64,000 nucleotides of DNA from Absicoccus intestinalis (GCF_033971885.1 NZ_JALBUS010000009.1:36599-100598); one strand, 5' to 3'; positions 16,414 through 25,817 are shown, numbered from the stretch's first letter. Notes: generated by a model from the sequence alone, not told the origin. Numbers and translations: made by a program.

Positions 16414-17879
16414 ATCAAACAATGTATGGTTTATTCACACAAGTTGTGAAAGAGAATGAGGATCGCATCGCTATCATCGAGGAACATCGGCAAATGACTT
16501 TTGGGCAATTATTGGCATTGACCAATCAAATCGCCGATACATTACCAAAAGATGTACAAACGGTTGGTATCGTGATGGATCATTGTGCCGAAATGATCGC
16601 GACCATGTTGGCAACACTCAAATGTGGGGCACGATATGTGCCGGCAGAACCCACTTTTCCAACCGGAAGAATTCACTATATGATGACGGAAGCGCAGGTT
16701 AATCTGATCATGACAGAATCGGCCTATCGATCCAAAGTGTCTGGATTTCCCATTCGTTTGATGGATCAGGAATGGCATCAAAATTCGATATCCCCTTCGT
16801 TTATGCAGGCAAAACCAAGTGCACCGGCTTATGTTTTATATACATCGGGAACAACGGGCAAACCAAAAGGAGTGTGTGTGACCAATCAAAATGTTTGTCA
16901 TTATGTACAGGCTTTTGCGGATGAATTCCATCCAACCCATACCGATATCATGTTGCAGTATTCCGTTTGTTCCTTTGACATTTTTGTGGAAGAAGTGTTT
17001 GCGAGCTTGATCAATGGCATGGCCATTGCGATTCCATCCAAAGAAGATAAAAGCAATATACAAGCATTGATGCAGTTTGTGGATCGACACCACGTTACCA
17101 TGATCAGTGGCTTTCCTTACTTATTTGCACAAATGAATCTTCTTTCATCCATTCCCCATTCTTTGCGTTTATTGATTAGTGGTGGCGATGTTCTTCGGGC
17201 ATCCTATGTTGATCATTTATTGGATCAAGCGGATGTTTATAATACATATGGTCCATCAGAAACTACGGTTTGTGCTTCGTATTACCACTGCAACAGTGGC
17301 AAGGCATTAGCCGATGGTACTTATCCTGTGGGAAAGCCTGTAAAAGGAATAACCATTCGCCTTCTTGATGAAAAGGGACAAGAAGTGGAAAAAGGACAAA
17401 TGGGTGAAATTTGTATTTATGGCAATGGTGTATCAAATGGGTATATTGGTGATCATTTGGAAGAGAATCAAGTGTTTGTTTCTTTAGAAGATGGATCCAA
17501 AATGTATCGAAGTGGTGATCTAGGCTATGTGTTGCCAGATGGAAACATTGCGTTTTTGCATCGAAAAGATTCGCAAATCATGATTTATGGAAAACGAGTG
17601 GAAGTCAAAGAGGTTGAGTCTTGTTTGTGTCAATGTAAAAATGTTCAACAAGCAGTGGTCCAAGCAAACAAAGATGAAAAGGGACTGGCTTATATGACGG
17701 CTTATATTGTTTCCAAAGAGGATCTGAAAGTATCAGATCTCAAAAAGGAATTGGCCCAAAATTTAACTTCATTTATGATTCCTGAATTTTTTGTCAAAAT
17801 GAAGGAAATTCCTTTGAATGATAATGGAAAACCAGACATACATCAACTTCCCATCGTCCTGAAAGAAGGAACGGTATAA
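16410..17879 (+). CDS. Stand-alone amino-acid adenylation enzyme (NRPS A-domain type)
   Basis: The start at 16410 has GGGGAGGA upstream. The 489-residue protein is a complete A domain: YTSGTTGKPKG near residue 145, SFDIF near 187, NTYGPSETT near 278, GEICIYG, YRSGDLG near 367 and the C-terminal lysine in NDNGKPD near 474. There is no carrier, condensation or thioesterase domain. The conserved Asp of FDIF is the amino-group anchor for alpha-amino acids. My by-eye pocket code (D-I-E-S-I-G-T-V-C-K) resembles codes described for lysine. DltA is the similar-sized alternative, but no dltBCD genes are near. It is coupled to the esterase and GNAT genes. Confidence 0.82.
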   Translation: MNQTMYGLFTQVVKENEDRIAIIEEHRQMTFGQLLALTNQIADTLPKDVQTVGIVMDHCAEMIATMLATLKCGARYVPAEPTFPTGRIHYMMTEAQVNLIMTESAYRSKVSGFPIRLMDQEWHQNSISPSFMQAKPSAPAYVLYTSGTTGKPKGVCVTNQNVCHYVQAFADEFHPTHTDIMLQYSVCSFDIFVEEVFASLINGMAIAIPSKEDKSNIQALMQFVDRHHVTMISGFPYLFAQMNLLSSIPHSLRLLISGGDVLRASYVDHLLDQADVYNTYGPSETTVCASYYHCNSGKALADGTYPVGKPVKGITIRLLDEKGQEVEKGQMGEICIYGNGVSNGYIGDHLEENQVFVSLEDGSKMYRSGDLGYVLPDGNIAFLHRKDSQIMIYGKRVEVKEVESCLCQCKNVQQAVVQANKDEKGLAYMTAYIVSKEDLKVSDLKKELAQNLTSFMIPEFFVKMKEIPLNDNGKPDIHQLPIVLKEGTV

Positions 17880-18337
17880 TGGAAGTGATCATCCGAAAAG
17901 CACAGATTGAAGATCTTGATTTGTTGATGAGCTGGCGAATGGAAGTTTTGCATGAAGTATTTCATTTGTCCCGTCAAAGTAATCTTTCTAAACTGGAAAG
18001 AGAAAATCGAACGTATTATCAAGAAACTTTGCCAACCAATCAACACATCGCATGTTTTGCCAAGTGGCAGGATGAGATCGTAGGATGTGGTGGTATCTGC
18101 ATTCAAAAAGAAATGCCCTCTCCAGATAATCCCAATGGATTGTGTGGCTATATCATGAATATTTATACGCGGAAACCATATCGTCAACAGGGCATTGGTC
18201 AAAGAATCGTGGATTGGTTAATCAAACAAGCCAAAGAAATGCATGTTCAAAAAATCTATTTGGAAGCTTCCGTCGATGGCAAGCCTTTGTATCAAAAGAT
18301 GGGCTTCCATGATATGGAAGATTATATGAAGCTATAA
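17879..18337 (+). CDS. GNAT-family N-acetyltransferase
   Basis: This 152-residue protein shows the GNAT fold: IIRKAQIEDLDLLMSW at the start, the acetyl-CoA loop YRQQGIGQRIVDWLIKQA near residues 101-118, and C-terminal YLEAS-PLYQKMGF near 122-142. It overlaps the A-domain gene by one base (TAATG), so it is translated with it. It probably acetylates an amine, possibly the product of the neighbouring adenylation enzyme. A shared terminator with uvrA lies just after the stop. Confidence 0.85.
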   Translation: MEVIIRKAQIEDLDLLMSWRMEVLHEVFHLSRQSNLSKLERENRTYYQETLPTNQHIACFAKWQDEIVGCGGICIQKEMPSPDNPNGLCGYIMNIYTRKPYRQQGIGQRIVDWLIKQAKEMHVQKIYLEASVDGKPLYQKMGFHDMEDYMKL

Positions 18338-18338
18338 G

Positions 18339-18368
18339 AAAACGACTGGACATCCAGCCGTTTTTTTT
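18339..18368. terminator. Bidirectional terminator
   Basis: AAAACG-CTGGA (18339-18350) pairs with TCCAG-CGTTTT with one mismatch and a 2-nt loop, flanked by A and T runs. It lies between the convergent GNAT and UvrA-like genes. Confidence 0.8.
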
Positions 18369-20844
18369 ACAGATACTTTCCTGTGATACTCTTTTTGGTG
18401 TTTTTGATATCATCTACCGTACCGGTTGCGATAATGGTACCACCATCGATACCACCACCAGGTCCCATATCCACAATATAATCCGCATTATGGATCACAT
18501 CGAGATCATGTTCAATGATGATGACGGTGGCACCTTGTTCGATGAGGGTTTGAAAGACTTGAAGCAACGTTTGAACATCGAGTGGATGTAAACCAATGGT
18601 TGGTTCATCAAACACAAAGAGTGAATTGGTTTGTGGACGTCGCATTTCACTGGCTAGTTTTAAGCGTTGCGCTTCACCACCCGATAAACCCGGCGTTTGT
18701 TCGGCCAAGGTCAGATAGCCAAGTCCAAGATCATGTAAAACTTGTAGGCGTTTTTCGACTATCTTTAATCCCGTACAAGCATCTAAGGCTTGATCGACAC
18801 TCATGGCCATGATTTCGGGTAATGTATACGATTTCCCTTTTGTGTTGGTCCAATGAATACGATTGGCTTGTTCGTTATAGCGCGTACCATGACAATCTGG
18901 ACAAGTGATTTCGACATCGGGTAAAAATTGAACATCTAAACTAATGGTTCCTGTGCCATCGCAAGTAGGACACCGTAATTTACCCGTATTGTAGGAAAAC
19001 GCACCTGGCTTTAATTGTTGATCTTTGGCTTCGTCTGTTTTCGAAAAGACTTTTCGAAGTTCATTATGTACATTGGCATAGGTTGCCACCGTCGATCGGA
19101 CATTGATGCCAATCGGAGTGGCATCGATCAGCTTCACTTGTTCGATGCCATCACACTCTAATGTAAGAACCGGATTGGGTAAGGGTTGATGATCTATCTG
19201 TGCTTGTAGAGCAGGAATCAGACTTTCTAGGATCATTGTGGTTTTTCCGGAACCAGAAACACCCGTAACCACGGATAAGCGTCCTTTTGGGAATCGGACA
19301 TCCAATGGTTTGACCGTATGAATAGGACCTGTTGTCATATGGATCGAACCCAAAGCAAATATATCGGAAATAACAGGACGTATGCGTTTGGCATCTTGCG
19401 CTAAGAAAGGACCTATGATCGAAGAAGGATTTTTTTCAATATCTGAAATGGTGCCTTGAGTCAAAAGAGTACCGCCATTGGCACCGGCTTGGAGACCTAA
19501 TTCAATCATCCAATCGGCATGTTTTAAAATATGGGTATCATGATCGACCAAGATGACGGAATTGCCATCCGTAATCAAATCATCCATCACACCGGATAGC
19601 CCTTCGATATTGGCTGGATGTAGTCCAATGGATGGTTCATCCAAAACATATAAGACACCGGTCGTACGATTACGGACAGCCCGTGCCAATTGCATGCGTT
19701 GTCTTTCTCCAGTGGAAAGAGTCGAAGCTGCTCGGTCTAACGTAAGATAGCCCAATCCTAGATCCAACAATCGTTTGGCCACATGTAAAAACGAATCACA
19801 AATACTTTGGGCCATGGGTTTTATTTCTTCAGACAAAGAATCTGGCACAGTTTGTACCCATTGGACCAATTCATGGAGGGTCATTTCACAAGCTTGATCT
19901 AAGGAAATGCCACGTAAAAGAGAAGAACGTGCAGTTTTCGAAAGACGTGTACCATGACAATCGGGACAAACCTCGGTCTTCAAAAACTTTTCGACGCGTT
20001 TCATCCCTTTTTCGTCTTTTACTTTGGATAAGGCGTTTTCGACCGTGTAGGTGGCATTAAAATAGGTGAAGTCCATATCACCAGCGGCACCACTGGTTTT
20101 ATTTTGATAAATGATATTTTTCTTTACGGCGGGTCCATGAAAAACAATATCTTTTTCTTTGGGTGTGAGATCTTTAAAAGGAACATCGGTTCGTACACCC
20201 ATTTCGCGAGCAATGTCTTTCATCAAAGACCACATCAATGTTTGCCAAGGAAGGACAGCGCCTTCATCAATGGTTAGATCTTCATTGGGAACCAGAGTAC
20301 TTTCATCAACAGTTTGTACCCATCCTGTACCTTGACAGGTAGGACAAGCACCATGACTATTAAAAGCTAAATCTTCCGCAGATGGACCACGAAAATGGGC
20401 ACCACAAACAGGACAGACGATTTCTTTTTCGGCCGCTACAGATAATGTAGGCTTTACATAATGGCCATTGGGACAACGATGTGAACCCAAACGAGAGAAC
20501 ATCAAACGTAAACTATTTAAGAGTTCAGTAGCTGTTCCAAACGTGCTTCGTACACCAGGTACACTGGGGCGTTGATGTAAGGCCAAAGCCGCAGGAATAT
20601 AACGAATTTCATCCACTTCGGCTTTTTCGGCTTGCGTCATGCGTCTTCGTGTATAGGTGGATAAAGCTTCTAAATAACGTCTGGATCCTTCGGCATAGAG
20701 AACGCCCAAGGCCAATGAAGATTTACCCGAACCAGATACTCCAGCAATAGCCGTGATTTGATGAAGGGGAATATCCACATCGATATTTTTTAAGTTATGG
20801 ACGCGGGCACCACGTACTTGAATATGAGTTGGTTGTTTATGCAT
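18367..20844 (-). CDS. UvrA-like ABC excinuclease subunit (UvrA2-type paralogue)
   Basis: This protein of about 825 residues carries two ABC modules: Walker A GVSGSGKSS near residue 36, signature LSTGERQRMQLA, then Walker A GVSGSGKTT near 525 and LSGGEAQRLKLA. Zinc knuckles CPVC/CPTC, CPDCHGTR and CPTC/CPDCHGTR are present. Housekeeping UvrA is about 940 residues, so the shorter length and divergent first module place it with UvrA2-like proteins, often linked to drug tolerance or export. It lies 31 nt after the broken MATE gene and may be co-transcribed with it. TTG at 20850 is an alternative start. Confidence 0.85.
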   Translation of the reverse strand: MHKQPTHIQVRGARVHNLKNIDVDIPLHQITAIAGVSGSGKSSLALGVLYAEGSRRYLEALSTYTRRRMTQAEKAEVDEIRYIPAALALHQRPSVPGVRSTFGTATELLNSLRLMFSRLGSHRCPNGHYVKPTLSVAAEKEIVCPVCGAHFRGPSAEDLAFNSHGACPTCQGTGWVQTVDESTLVPNEDLTIDEGAVLPWQTLMWSLMKDIAREMGVRTDVPFKDLTPKEKDIVFHGPAVKKNIIYQNKTSGAAGDMDFTYFNATYTVENALSKVKDEKGMKRVEKFLKTEVCPDCHGTRLSKTARSSLLRGISLDQACEMTLHELVQWVQTVPDSLSEEIKPMAQSICDSFLHVAKRLLDLGLGYLTLDRAASTLSTGERQRMQLARAVRNRTTGVLYVLDEPSIGLHPANIEGLSGVMDDLITDGNSVILVDHDTHILKHADWMIELGLQAGANGGTLLTQGTISDIEKNPSSIIGPFLAQDAKRIRPVISDIFALGSIHMTTGPIHTVKPLDVRFPKGRLSVVTGVSGSGKTTMILESLIPALQAQIDHQPLPNPVLTLECDGIEQVKLIDATPIGINVRSTVATYANVHNELRKVFSKTDEAKDQQLKPGAFSYNTGKLRCPTCDGTGTISLDVQFLPDVEITCPDCHGTRYNEQANRIHWTNTKGKSYTLPEIMAMSVDQALDACTGLKIVEKRLQVLHDLGLGYLTLAEQTPGLSGGEAQRLKLASEMRRPQTNSLFVFDEPTIGLHPLDVQTLLQVFQTLIEQGATVIIIEHDLDVIHNADYIVDMGPGGGIDGGTIIATGTVDDIKNTKKSITGKYL

Positions 20845-20875
20845 ACCCAAAGAGTAGTGAAAAAGAAGGGTATCG

Positions 20876-22217
20876 TCAAGTACGGGATTCTTTTAACTTT
20901 GTTTTCATATGATGAAAGACGATCAAACAAATAATGATTTGGACAAGGGTTGAACATGGGGTGGCCAAGCCAATATGAAATAAGGAAACTGGTCTTTGAT
21001 GACTCATAACATACGCAACGGGAATACGGACACCAAAAGCTCCTACGATTCCTTGGATCATAACAAAAATCGTTTGGCCTACACCGTTGTAGAAACCAAC
21101 AAAACAGAATAAGAAACAAGTCAATAAACAATCGATCGCATAGGCTTCTAAGTAGTCGGCACCGGCTTTTATGACCATGGGATTGGTTGTAAAGATACCG
21201 GCCATATTGCTGCGAAAATGAAAGGTTAAAATGCTCATGGTGATACCAAATATCAAGGATATCAAAATACCATAGAATAAAGTTTTATTGGCTCGATCGA
21301 CTTTATGGGCACCTACATTTTGAGCAACAAAAGCCGACATGGATTGCATGAATGCACTTGGAATCAGCATGATAAAGGCACAAACCTTTTTCAGCAATAC
21401 CACCCCCTGCAGAAGCCGTTACGCCTAAAGCGTTCACGAACATTAAAATGGCAAGGAAGCTCAGACTTACTAAAAAATTTTGTAGGGCAATGGGAAAGCC
21501 CACGCGGATGATGCGGTGCAAAGATTCTTTATCCATTTTCAAATGAATATGAAAAGGAAGATTTTTATGACGAATGATCTGGATGGATAAGATCACACTG
21601 ATCAATTGGGAAACAATGGTTGCGATGGCTGCACCTTGGGCGCCCATATGGAAGATGGCCACTAAAACCAGATCACCAATAATATTAAAGATGCAAGCAA
21701 TCATTACGGTCCATAATGTGGTCTTGGAATCGCCTAGACCACGAAAGATACTACTGATAAGATTATAGGCAATGATGATCAAAGAGCCCATGCTGCAAAT
21801 GCGTAAATAACCAACGGTTTGGTTGAAGGCCGGTTTTGGTGCATTCAATAAGGAAGCAATGGGGGCTGCAAAAATGAGCATGACAATCGTTAAGATGGCG
21901 CCAATGACCCCAAATAGAAGAATTCCGGTACTGATGGTTTGACTGACTGTTTCGGGTTCTTTCGCACCCAATTGTTGACCAATTGTAACGGTGATTCCCA
22001 TAGCAAAACTAACTATGACATTGGTGATCGTTTGTAAGGCTTGAGAGCCAGTTGAAACACCAGAAATGTCGGCTGTGGCAAAGCGACCAACCACCAACAA
22101 GTCGACCGCTCCATACATGGCTTGTAAGAATAGGGCAAGAATGACGGGTAACATAAATTTCAATAAGGGTTTCACGATTGGACCCGTCGTGAAAGAATTT
22201 TTTACAGTTGTATCCAT
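20876..22217 (-). pseudogene. MATE-family efflux transporter, frameshifted
   Basis: Translation from 22217 (MDTTVKNSF; AAGGAGGAC upstream) gives a normal MATE N-terminal two-thirds up to GIAEK near residue 278, then leaves frame. A second frame continues immediately with KVCAFIMLIPSAFMQSMSAFVAQNVGAHK through to 20876. Removing one C of the pair at 21385-21386 (a G in the mRNA) restores the uninterrupted protein of about 447 residues. It is therefore a single-base frameshift, either a recent inactivating mutation, a variable site or a sequencing error. The gene has an intact promoter and a structured leader. Confidence 0.85.
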
Positions 22218-22327
22218 GATGTCCTCCTTAAAATAAAAAAAGCTGAACAAGATACAGGTATTTCAACCTGTCATCTTGTCCAGCGATTAAGATCCACAAT
22301 TGTGTCTTATAACGCCCTCCGATGAGC
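22218..22327 (-). promoter_or_regulatory. Structured leader with terminator upstream of MATE (candidate guanidine-IV/mepA-like riboswitch)
   Basis: The transcript from about 22327 contains a short structured region with CGGAGGGCG and GTTATAAGAC, a small CACAATTGTG hairpin, and then a long hairpin. In that hairpin GCTGGACAAGAT-ACAGGT pairs with ACCTGTATCTTGTTCAGC (22241-22284), followed by seven T. This is a transcription attenuator directly before a MATE gene. The mepA motif (guanidine-IV) is the class known before such genes in Firmicutes, but I could not verify its consensus from memory. Confidence 0.5.
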
Positions 22328-22333
22328 AACTAG

Positions 22334-22362
22334 ATTCTAGCAACATTAAAAAAAGATGTCAA
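22334..22362 (-). promoter_or_regulatory. Promoter of the frameshifted MATE gene
   Basis: On the minus strand TTGACA (22362-22357), a 17-nt spacer and TAGAAT (22339-22334). Confidence 0.75.
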
Positions 22363-22410
22363 TATGGATTCTATTTATCTATATAGTCCTATGAAATATA
22401 TTCGATGTGT

Positions 22411-22419
22411 TGATATAAT
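22411..22419 (+). promoter_or_regulatory. Extended -10 element of the methyltransferase gene
   Basis: TGATATAAT (22411-22419), an extended -10 with consensus hexamer, about 35 nt before the start codon. Confidence 0.5.
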
Positions 22420-22454
22420 TAGAAGGTACTAACAAATATAGATGATGATAACAT

Positions 22455-23291
22455 ATGGAACTAAAAAAAGACAGTGTTGAAAGAACCCTTTGTATTCCGC
22501 TTTGGTGTCGTGCTTTAGCGGTTAAAAAGCTTCCCCAAATTTTACCAGATCATGATGCCATCCGTATCTTACAGGAAATGGGAGAAACCAAACCACCTAC
22601 TATTTTTTATCATATGGAATGTGCTTGTTTAGCCGGTGCCATGCGTCAATATGACTTTTCTAAAGAGATTGCATGGTATCTTCAAATCCATCCCAACGCA
22701 ACCATTGTTGAAATGGGAGCCGGACTTTCTTGTTTACGAAGACAAATGAAAAATGAACAAAATCCATGGATCAACTTGGATTTGCCCGATGTGATCGCAT
22801 GTCGAAATACCTACATTTCTTGTGGAAAGAATGAACAAAATATAGCGTGTGATCTAACGAATTCTGTTTGGATGGATCAAATTCCGTTTGATGCCCAAAA
22901 AGGGGCTATCTTTATCGCAGCGGGTGTCCTTCACTATTTTTCCAAGAAAGAAGTGCAAACATTGATCAAAGAGATGGCCCATCGATTTCCGGGTGCAACT
23001 TTTGTGTTTGATACCATTAGCCATAAAGAAGTGAAAAATGGCAATGGCCAAGTCAATCAAACTAAGAATGATACTAAGATCATTTTTTATTTGAATGATG
23101 CTGAAAAAGAATTACCCACTTGGTCGGATCGTATCGTTCATGTATCGCAAAAGAGTTATTTAGAAGGCTATCCCATTTCGGGTGTCCATTATCATTGGTT
23201 TACCAAGCTTTATATTCGTTCCAAGCGTAAAAAGCTATTTATGGTCCATATTGAATTTGATGATGCAAATACTTTTAAGAAAATTATATAA
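22455..23291 (+). CDS. SAM-dependent methyltransferase, leucine carboxyl methyltransferase (LCM) family
   Basis: This 278-residue protein has VERTLCIPLWCRA at its N-terminus and MECACLAGAMRQYDF near residue 54, matching LCM/PPM1-type bacterial O-methyltransferases. The SAM motif IVEMGAGLSCLRRQM lies near 83, NLDLPDVI near 108 and IAAGVLHYFS near 152. Bacterial members methylate small molecules or polyketides rather than phosphatases, and the substrate is unknown. It is a single gene transcribed divergently from the MATE/UvrA unit. No clear ribosome site is seen. Confidence 0.82.
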   Translation: MELKKDSVERTLCIPLWCRALAVKKLPQILPDHDAIRILQEMGETKPPTIFYHMECACLAGAMRQYDFSKEIAWYLQIHPNATIVEMGAGLSCLRRQMKNEQNPWINLDLPDVIACRNTYISCGKNEQNIACDLTNSVWMDQIPFDAQKGAIFIAAGVLHYFSKKEVQTLIKEMAHRFPGATFVFDTISHKEVKNGNGQVNQTKNDTKIIFYLNDAEKELPTWSDRIVHVSQKSYLEGYPISGVHYHWFTKLYIRSKRKKLFMVHIEFDDANTFKKII

Positions 23292-23365
23292 AGTCCAAAA
23301 AATAGGACATGGTATTTGTTAGAGTGATAGTAGAAAGAAAAGACCTAGAAATGGAGGCACATGCT

Positions 23366-23680
23366 ATGAAGAAAACATTTTTTACTATCACGGGAACGAA
23401 ATACTGTTATGGAAGTAAATTTTTTGAACCAGGTATGCGCGTTCAATTGATCAAAGACAAAGAAAATCAATATGATCGTGAAGCCATCCAAGTCAATGTA
23501 AAAGGTCTTGGAAAAGTGGGTTATGTGGCCAACAGTCCATACACGGTCTTAGGAGAAAGCATGAGTGCAGGCCGTCTATATGACAAGATAGGAAACAAGG
23601 CGATTGGTACAGTCGTTTATGTATTGGATAATGGAATCTTGTGTTCAATCGATAATATTGCCAAAAAGAAATACAGATAA
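23366..23680 (+). CDS. HIRAN domain protein (second copy)
   Basis: The start at 23366 has GGAGG 8 nt upstream; longer frames to 23309 lack a site. The 104-residue protein is almost entirely HIRAN domain: FFTITGTKYCYGSKFF, MRVQLIKDKENQYDREAIQV and GKVGYVANSPYTVLGES. It resembles but is clearly diverged from the HIRAN protein at 2397-2789 and stands alone. A DNA-end or single-strand binding role is inferred from the eukaryotic family only. Confidence 0.82.
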   Translation: MKKTFFTITGTKYCYGSKFFEPGMRVQLIKDKENQYDREAIQVNVKGLGKVGYVANSPYTVLGESMSAGRLYDKIGNKAIGTVVYVLDNGILCSIDNIAKKKYR

Positions 23681-23786
23681 TACAGATATCCCATGGAGTC
23701 AAAGAAGCGGATGGACAAGTTTAGGAATTGGTTTTGATCATACGTATGTCATGGAAAATCAGTGAAACATGCAGATAGGGGGCAAA

Positions 23787-24709
23787 ATGAGTAATGAAAT
23801 CATTCAATTCGTGAATGGAGATCTACAAATTGATGTGACAGTAACGCCTGACAAAGATACGGTTTGGCTGAACAGAAATCAAATTGCGACATTATTTGAT
23901 AGAGATATTAAAACAATTGGTAAACATATCAATAATGTATTGAAAGAAGAACTTGATTCTTCAACTGTCGCAAAATTTGCGACAGTTCAAAAAGAAGGTT
24001 CAAGGGAAATAAAACGTGACATTGAGTATTACAATTTAGATATGATCATATCCGTTGGCTATCGAGTGAAATCAAAAAAGGTATTTTTTTTCGTAAATGG
24101 GCAACATCGGTCTTAAAAGACTATATGATCAAAGGGTATGCGTTAAATCAAAAGCGATTAGATGTCTTGAATAAAACCATTTCGATCCAATCAAGAATGT
24201 TAGCATCTACTTTGAATATAGAAGAAAAAGAAGTATTCAGTGTGATAGAAGCTTATTCTCATGCACTCACGTTATTAGATGATTATGATCATGGGACCAT
24301 TCCTAAGCCAAAGGGGGGCCACTACGATTTATCGTATGACATATGCAGAATGTCGTCATTTGATTGATTCCATGAAATATGGAGATTTCTCCGATATATT
24401 TGGAGTGGAAAAAGAAGTGGGTAAACTCAATGGTATCTTGGCAGCGGTTTATCAAAATGTATTTGGAACCGAATTGTATCCAAGTATTTACTGTATTTCT
24501 TGATTAAAGATCATCCATTTGTAGATGGTTGTAAACGAATTGGTGCATCGATTTTTTTAGAGTTTCTGAACAAAAACAAGCATCTGATTGTCGATGGTAA
24601 GCAAATGATCTCGGATAGTGCATTGGTTGCGATTGCATTGATGATTGCCCAATCGCGACCAGAAGAAAAAGAAACAATGGTCAAACTGGTGATGAATTTC
24701 CTAAATTAG
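23787..24709 (+). pseudogene. RhuM-family / Fic-domain protein, multiply disrupted
   Basis: Pieces in three frames together make a virulence RhuM-type protein. NEIIQFVNGDLQIDVTVTPD-TVWL and YNLDMIISVGYRVKSKK come from 23787-24080, RKWATSVLKDYMIKGYALN from about 24092, IYRMTYAECRHLIDSM from about 24325, and HPFVDGCKR-GASIFLEFL (a Fic-like motif with Cys for Asn) from 24500. Lesions: one base lost near 24076-24090 in an A/T-rich run, one extra G in the six-G tract at about 24312-24317, and a deletion of about 22 nt near 24487 where homologues read EEKAANL. Intact members are about 330 residues. It is non-functional. Confidence 0.85.
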
Positions 24710-24770
24710 GTATGTAAAAAGCAGATTGTTCGAAAGGTAAAATATCTAAGCAATCTTCAATAATTAAATA

Positions 24771-24776
24771 TATAAT
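24771..24776 (+). promoter_or_regulatory. TATAAT 6 nt before the HD-domain gene
   Basis: A consensus -10 is followed by 6 nt and then the ATG at 24783. No ribosome site is present, which suggests a leaderless transcript. Confidence 0.4.
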
Positions 24777-24782
24777 GTAGAT

Positions 24783-25559
24783 ATGCAAATAGATAGAAAA
24801 CGTGTGAACGAAACTTTTTTAAAAGATGTATCCATATTTGATGAAAATGACATCAAGATTAAATTGAAGATCGATCATACCTATCGTGTTGCTAGTTTGT
24901 GTGAACGAATTGCTCATAGCCTACACTTGAATCAAGAAGACATTGATCTTGCTTGGTTATTAGGAATCTTTCATGATCTTGGGCGATTTGTGCAAGTGCA
25001 ACAATATGGTACTTTTTACGATTCTTTATCAGAAAACCATGCCTTATTAAGTTGTCGATACTTATTTTCACAAAATAAGATTAGTGAATACATATTGGAT
25101 CCAAGCGAAGATCCATTGATTAAAAAAGCTGTCTTTTATCACAATGTGTATGCCTTACCAAAAGACTTAACAAACCGAGAAGTATTGTTTGCCCAAATCT
25201 TAAGGGATGCCGATAAAATTGATATTTTGAAAGTGAATTTGGAAACGCCACTGGAAGATATTTATGATGTATCATTAGAAGAATTACAACAAGAAGATAT
25301 TTCTAATGCGATCATACAGGATGCATTGTCTCATCGATTGGTGGATCTTTCTCATGCACAAACACACATGGATCATTATGTAGCTCATATTTGTTTTGTG
25401 TATGGATTGGTTTATCCAGAAAGTATCCGTATCATGGAACAACAAGGATATTTAGAACAATTGTTCCGTTTTCCAAGTGAAAATCCAGATACAAAGCAAG
25501 TTTTGAGCCAAGTTCAGGATCATGTTACACAATATATGAAAGACATAATAGATAATTAA
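24783..25559 (+). CDS. HD-domain metal-dependent phosphohydrolase
   Basis: This 258-residue protein has the HD signature in order: a His in KIDHTYRVASLC near residue 30, FHDLGRF near 64-70, YHNVYALP near 114 and RDADKIDIL near 139, a complete metal site. The C-terminal half is helical. HD hydrolases of this small type cleave nucleotides or phosphoesters; the exact substrate is unknown. No ribosome site precedes the ATG, but a TATAAT lies 6 nt upstream. A large hairpin downstream (25648-25695) probably terminates it. Confidence 0.82.
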   Translation: MQIDRKRVNETFLKDVSIFDENDIKIKLKIDHTYRVASLCERIAHSLHLNQEDIDLAWLLGIFHDLGRFVQVQQYGTFYDSLSENHALLSCRYLFSQNKISEYILDPSEDPLIKKAVFYHNVYALPKDLTNREVLFAQILRDADKIDILKVNLETPLEDIYDVSLEELQQEDISNAIIQDALSHRLVDLSHAQTHMDHYVAHICFVYGLVYPESIRIMEQQGYLEQLFRFPSENPDTKQVLSQVQDHVTQYMKDIIDN

Positions 25560-25647
25560 ATGGTAGGTGTGACAACACTGAAGTTTTGTATATTGTTCCA
25601 GCAAAATAGGCATTTCAAAGAGTAAGTGAAATAGATTGAAAATAAAT

Positions 25648-25695
25648 AAAAGGTGCAGATATTCGTTCAAAATAGAATATCGGCGCCTTTTGATT
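25648..25695 (+). terminator. Long hairpin terminator
   Basis: AAAAGGTGC-GATATTC (25648-25664) pairs with GAATATC-GCGCCTTTT (25675-25691) with one internal mismatch and a 10-nt loop. Confidence 0.7.
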
Positions 25696-25721
25696 ATATT
25701 TGTAATATGCGTGTTATACAT

Positions 25722-25741
25722 ACTAGACAAAGGTGTCTAGT
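25722..25741. promoter_or_regulatory. 8-bp inverted repeat upstream of the XRE gene
   Basis: ACTAGACA (25722-25729) and TGTCTAGT (25734-25741) are exact inverted repeats with a 4-nt spacer. It is a plausible operator for the downstream helix-turn-helix regulator. Confidence 0.4.
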
Positions 25742-25817
25742 CATGATTCTTGTTTTCTGTCGTGTAAAAAGAGGGAAAGAGAAGGTATGATTAGGATGAC
25801 ATCAAGGAGAAACGAAT

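Noticed and set aside
16410..17879. DltA (D-alanine ligase) assignment
   Set aside because: Size fits, but no dltB, dltC or dltD is near and the pocket residues resemble a lysine-type A domain.
21380..21392. Programmed ribosomal frameshift in the MATE gene
   Set aside because: The required shift is +1 and the site GAA-AAA-GGT is not a known programmed signal; mutation or sequencing error is simpler.
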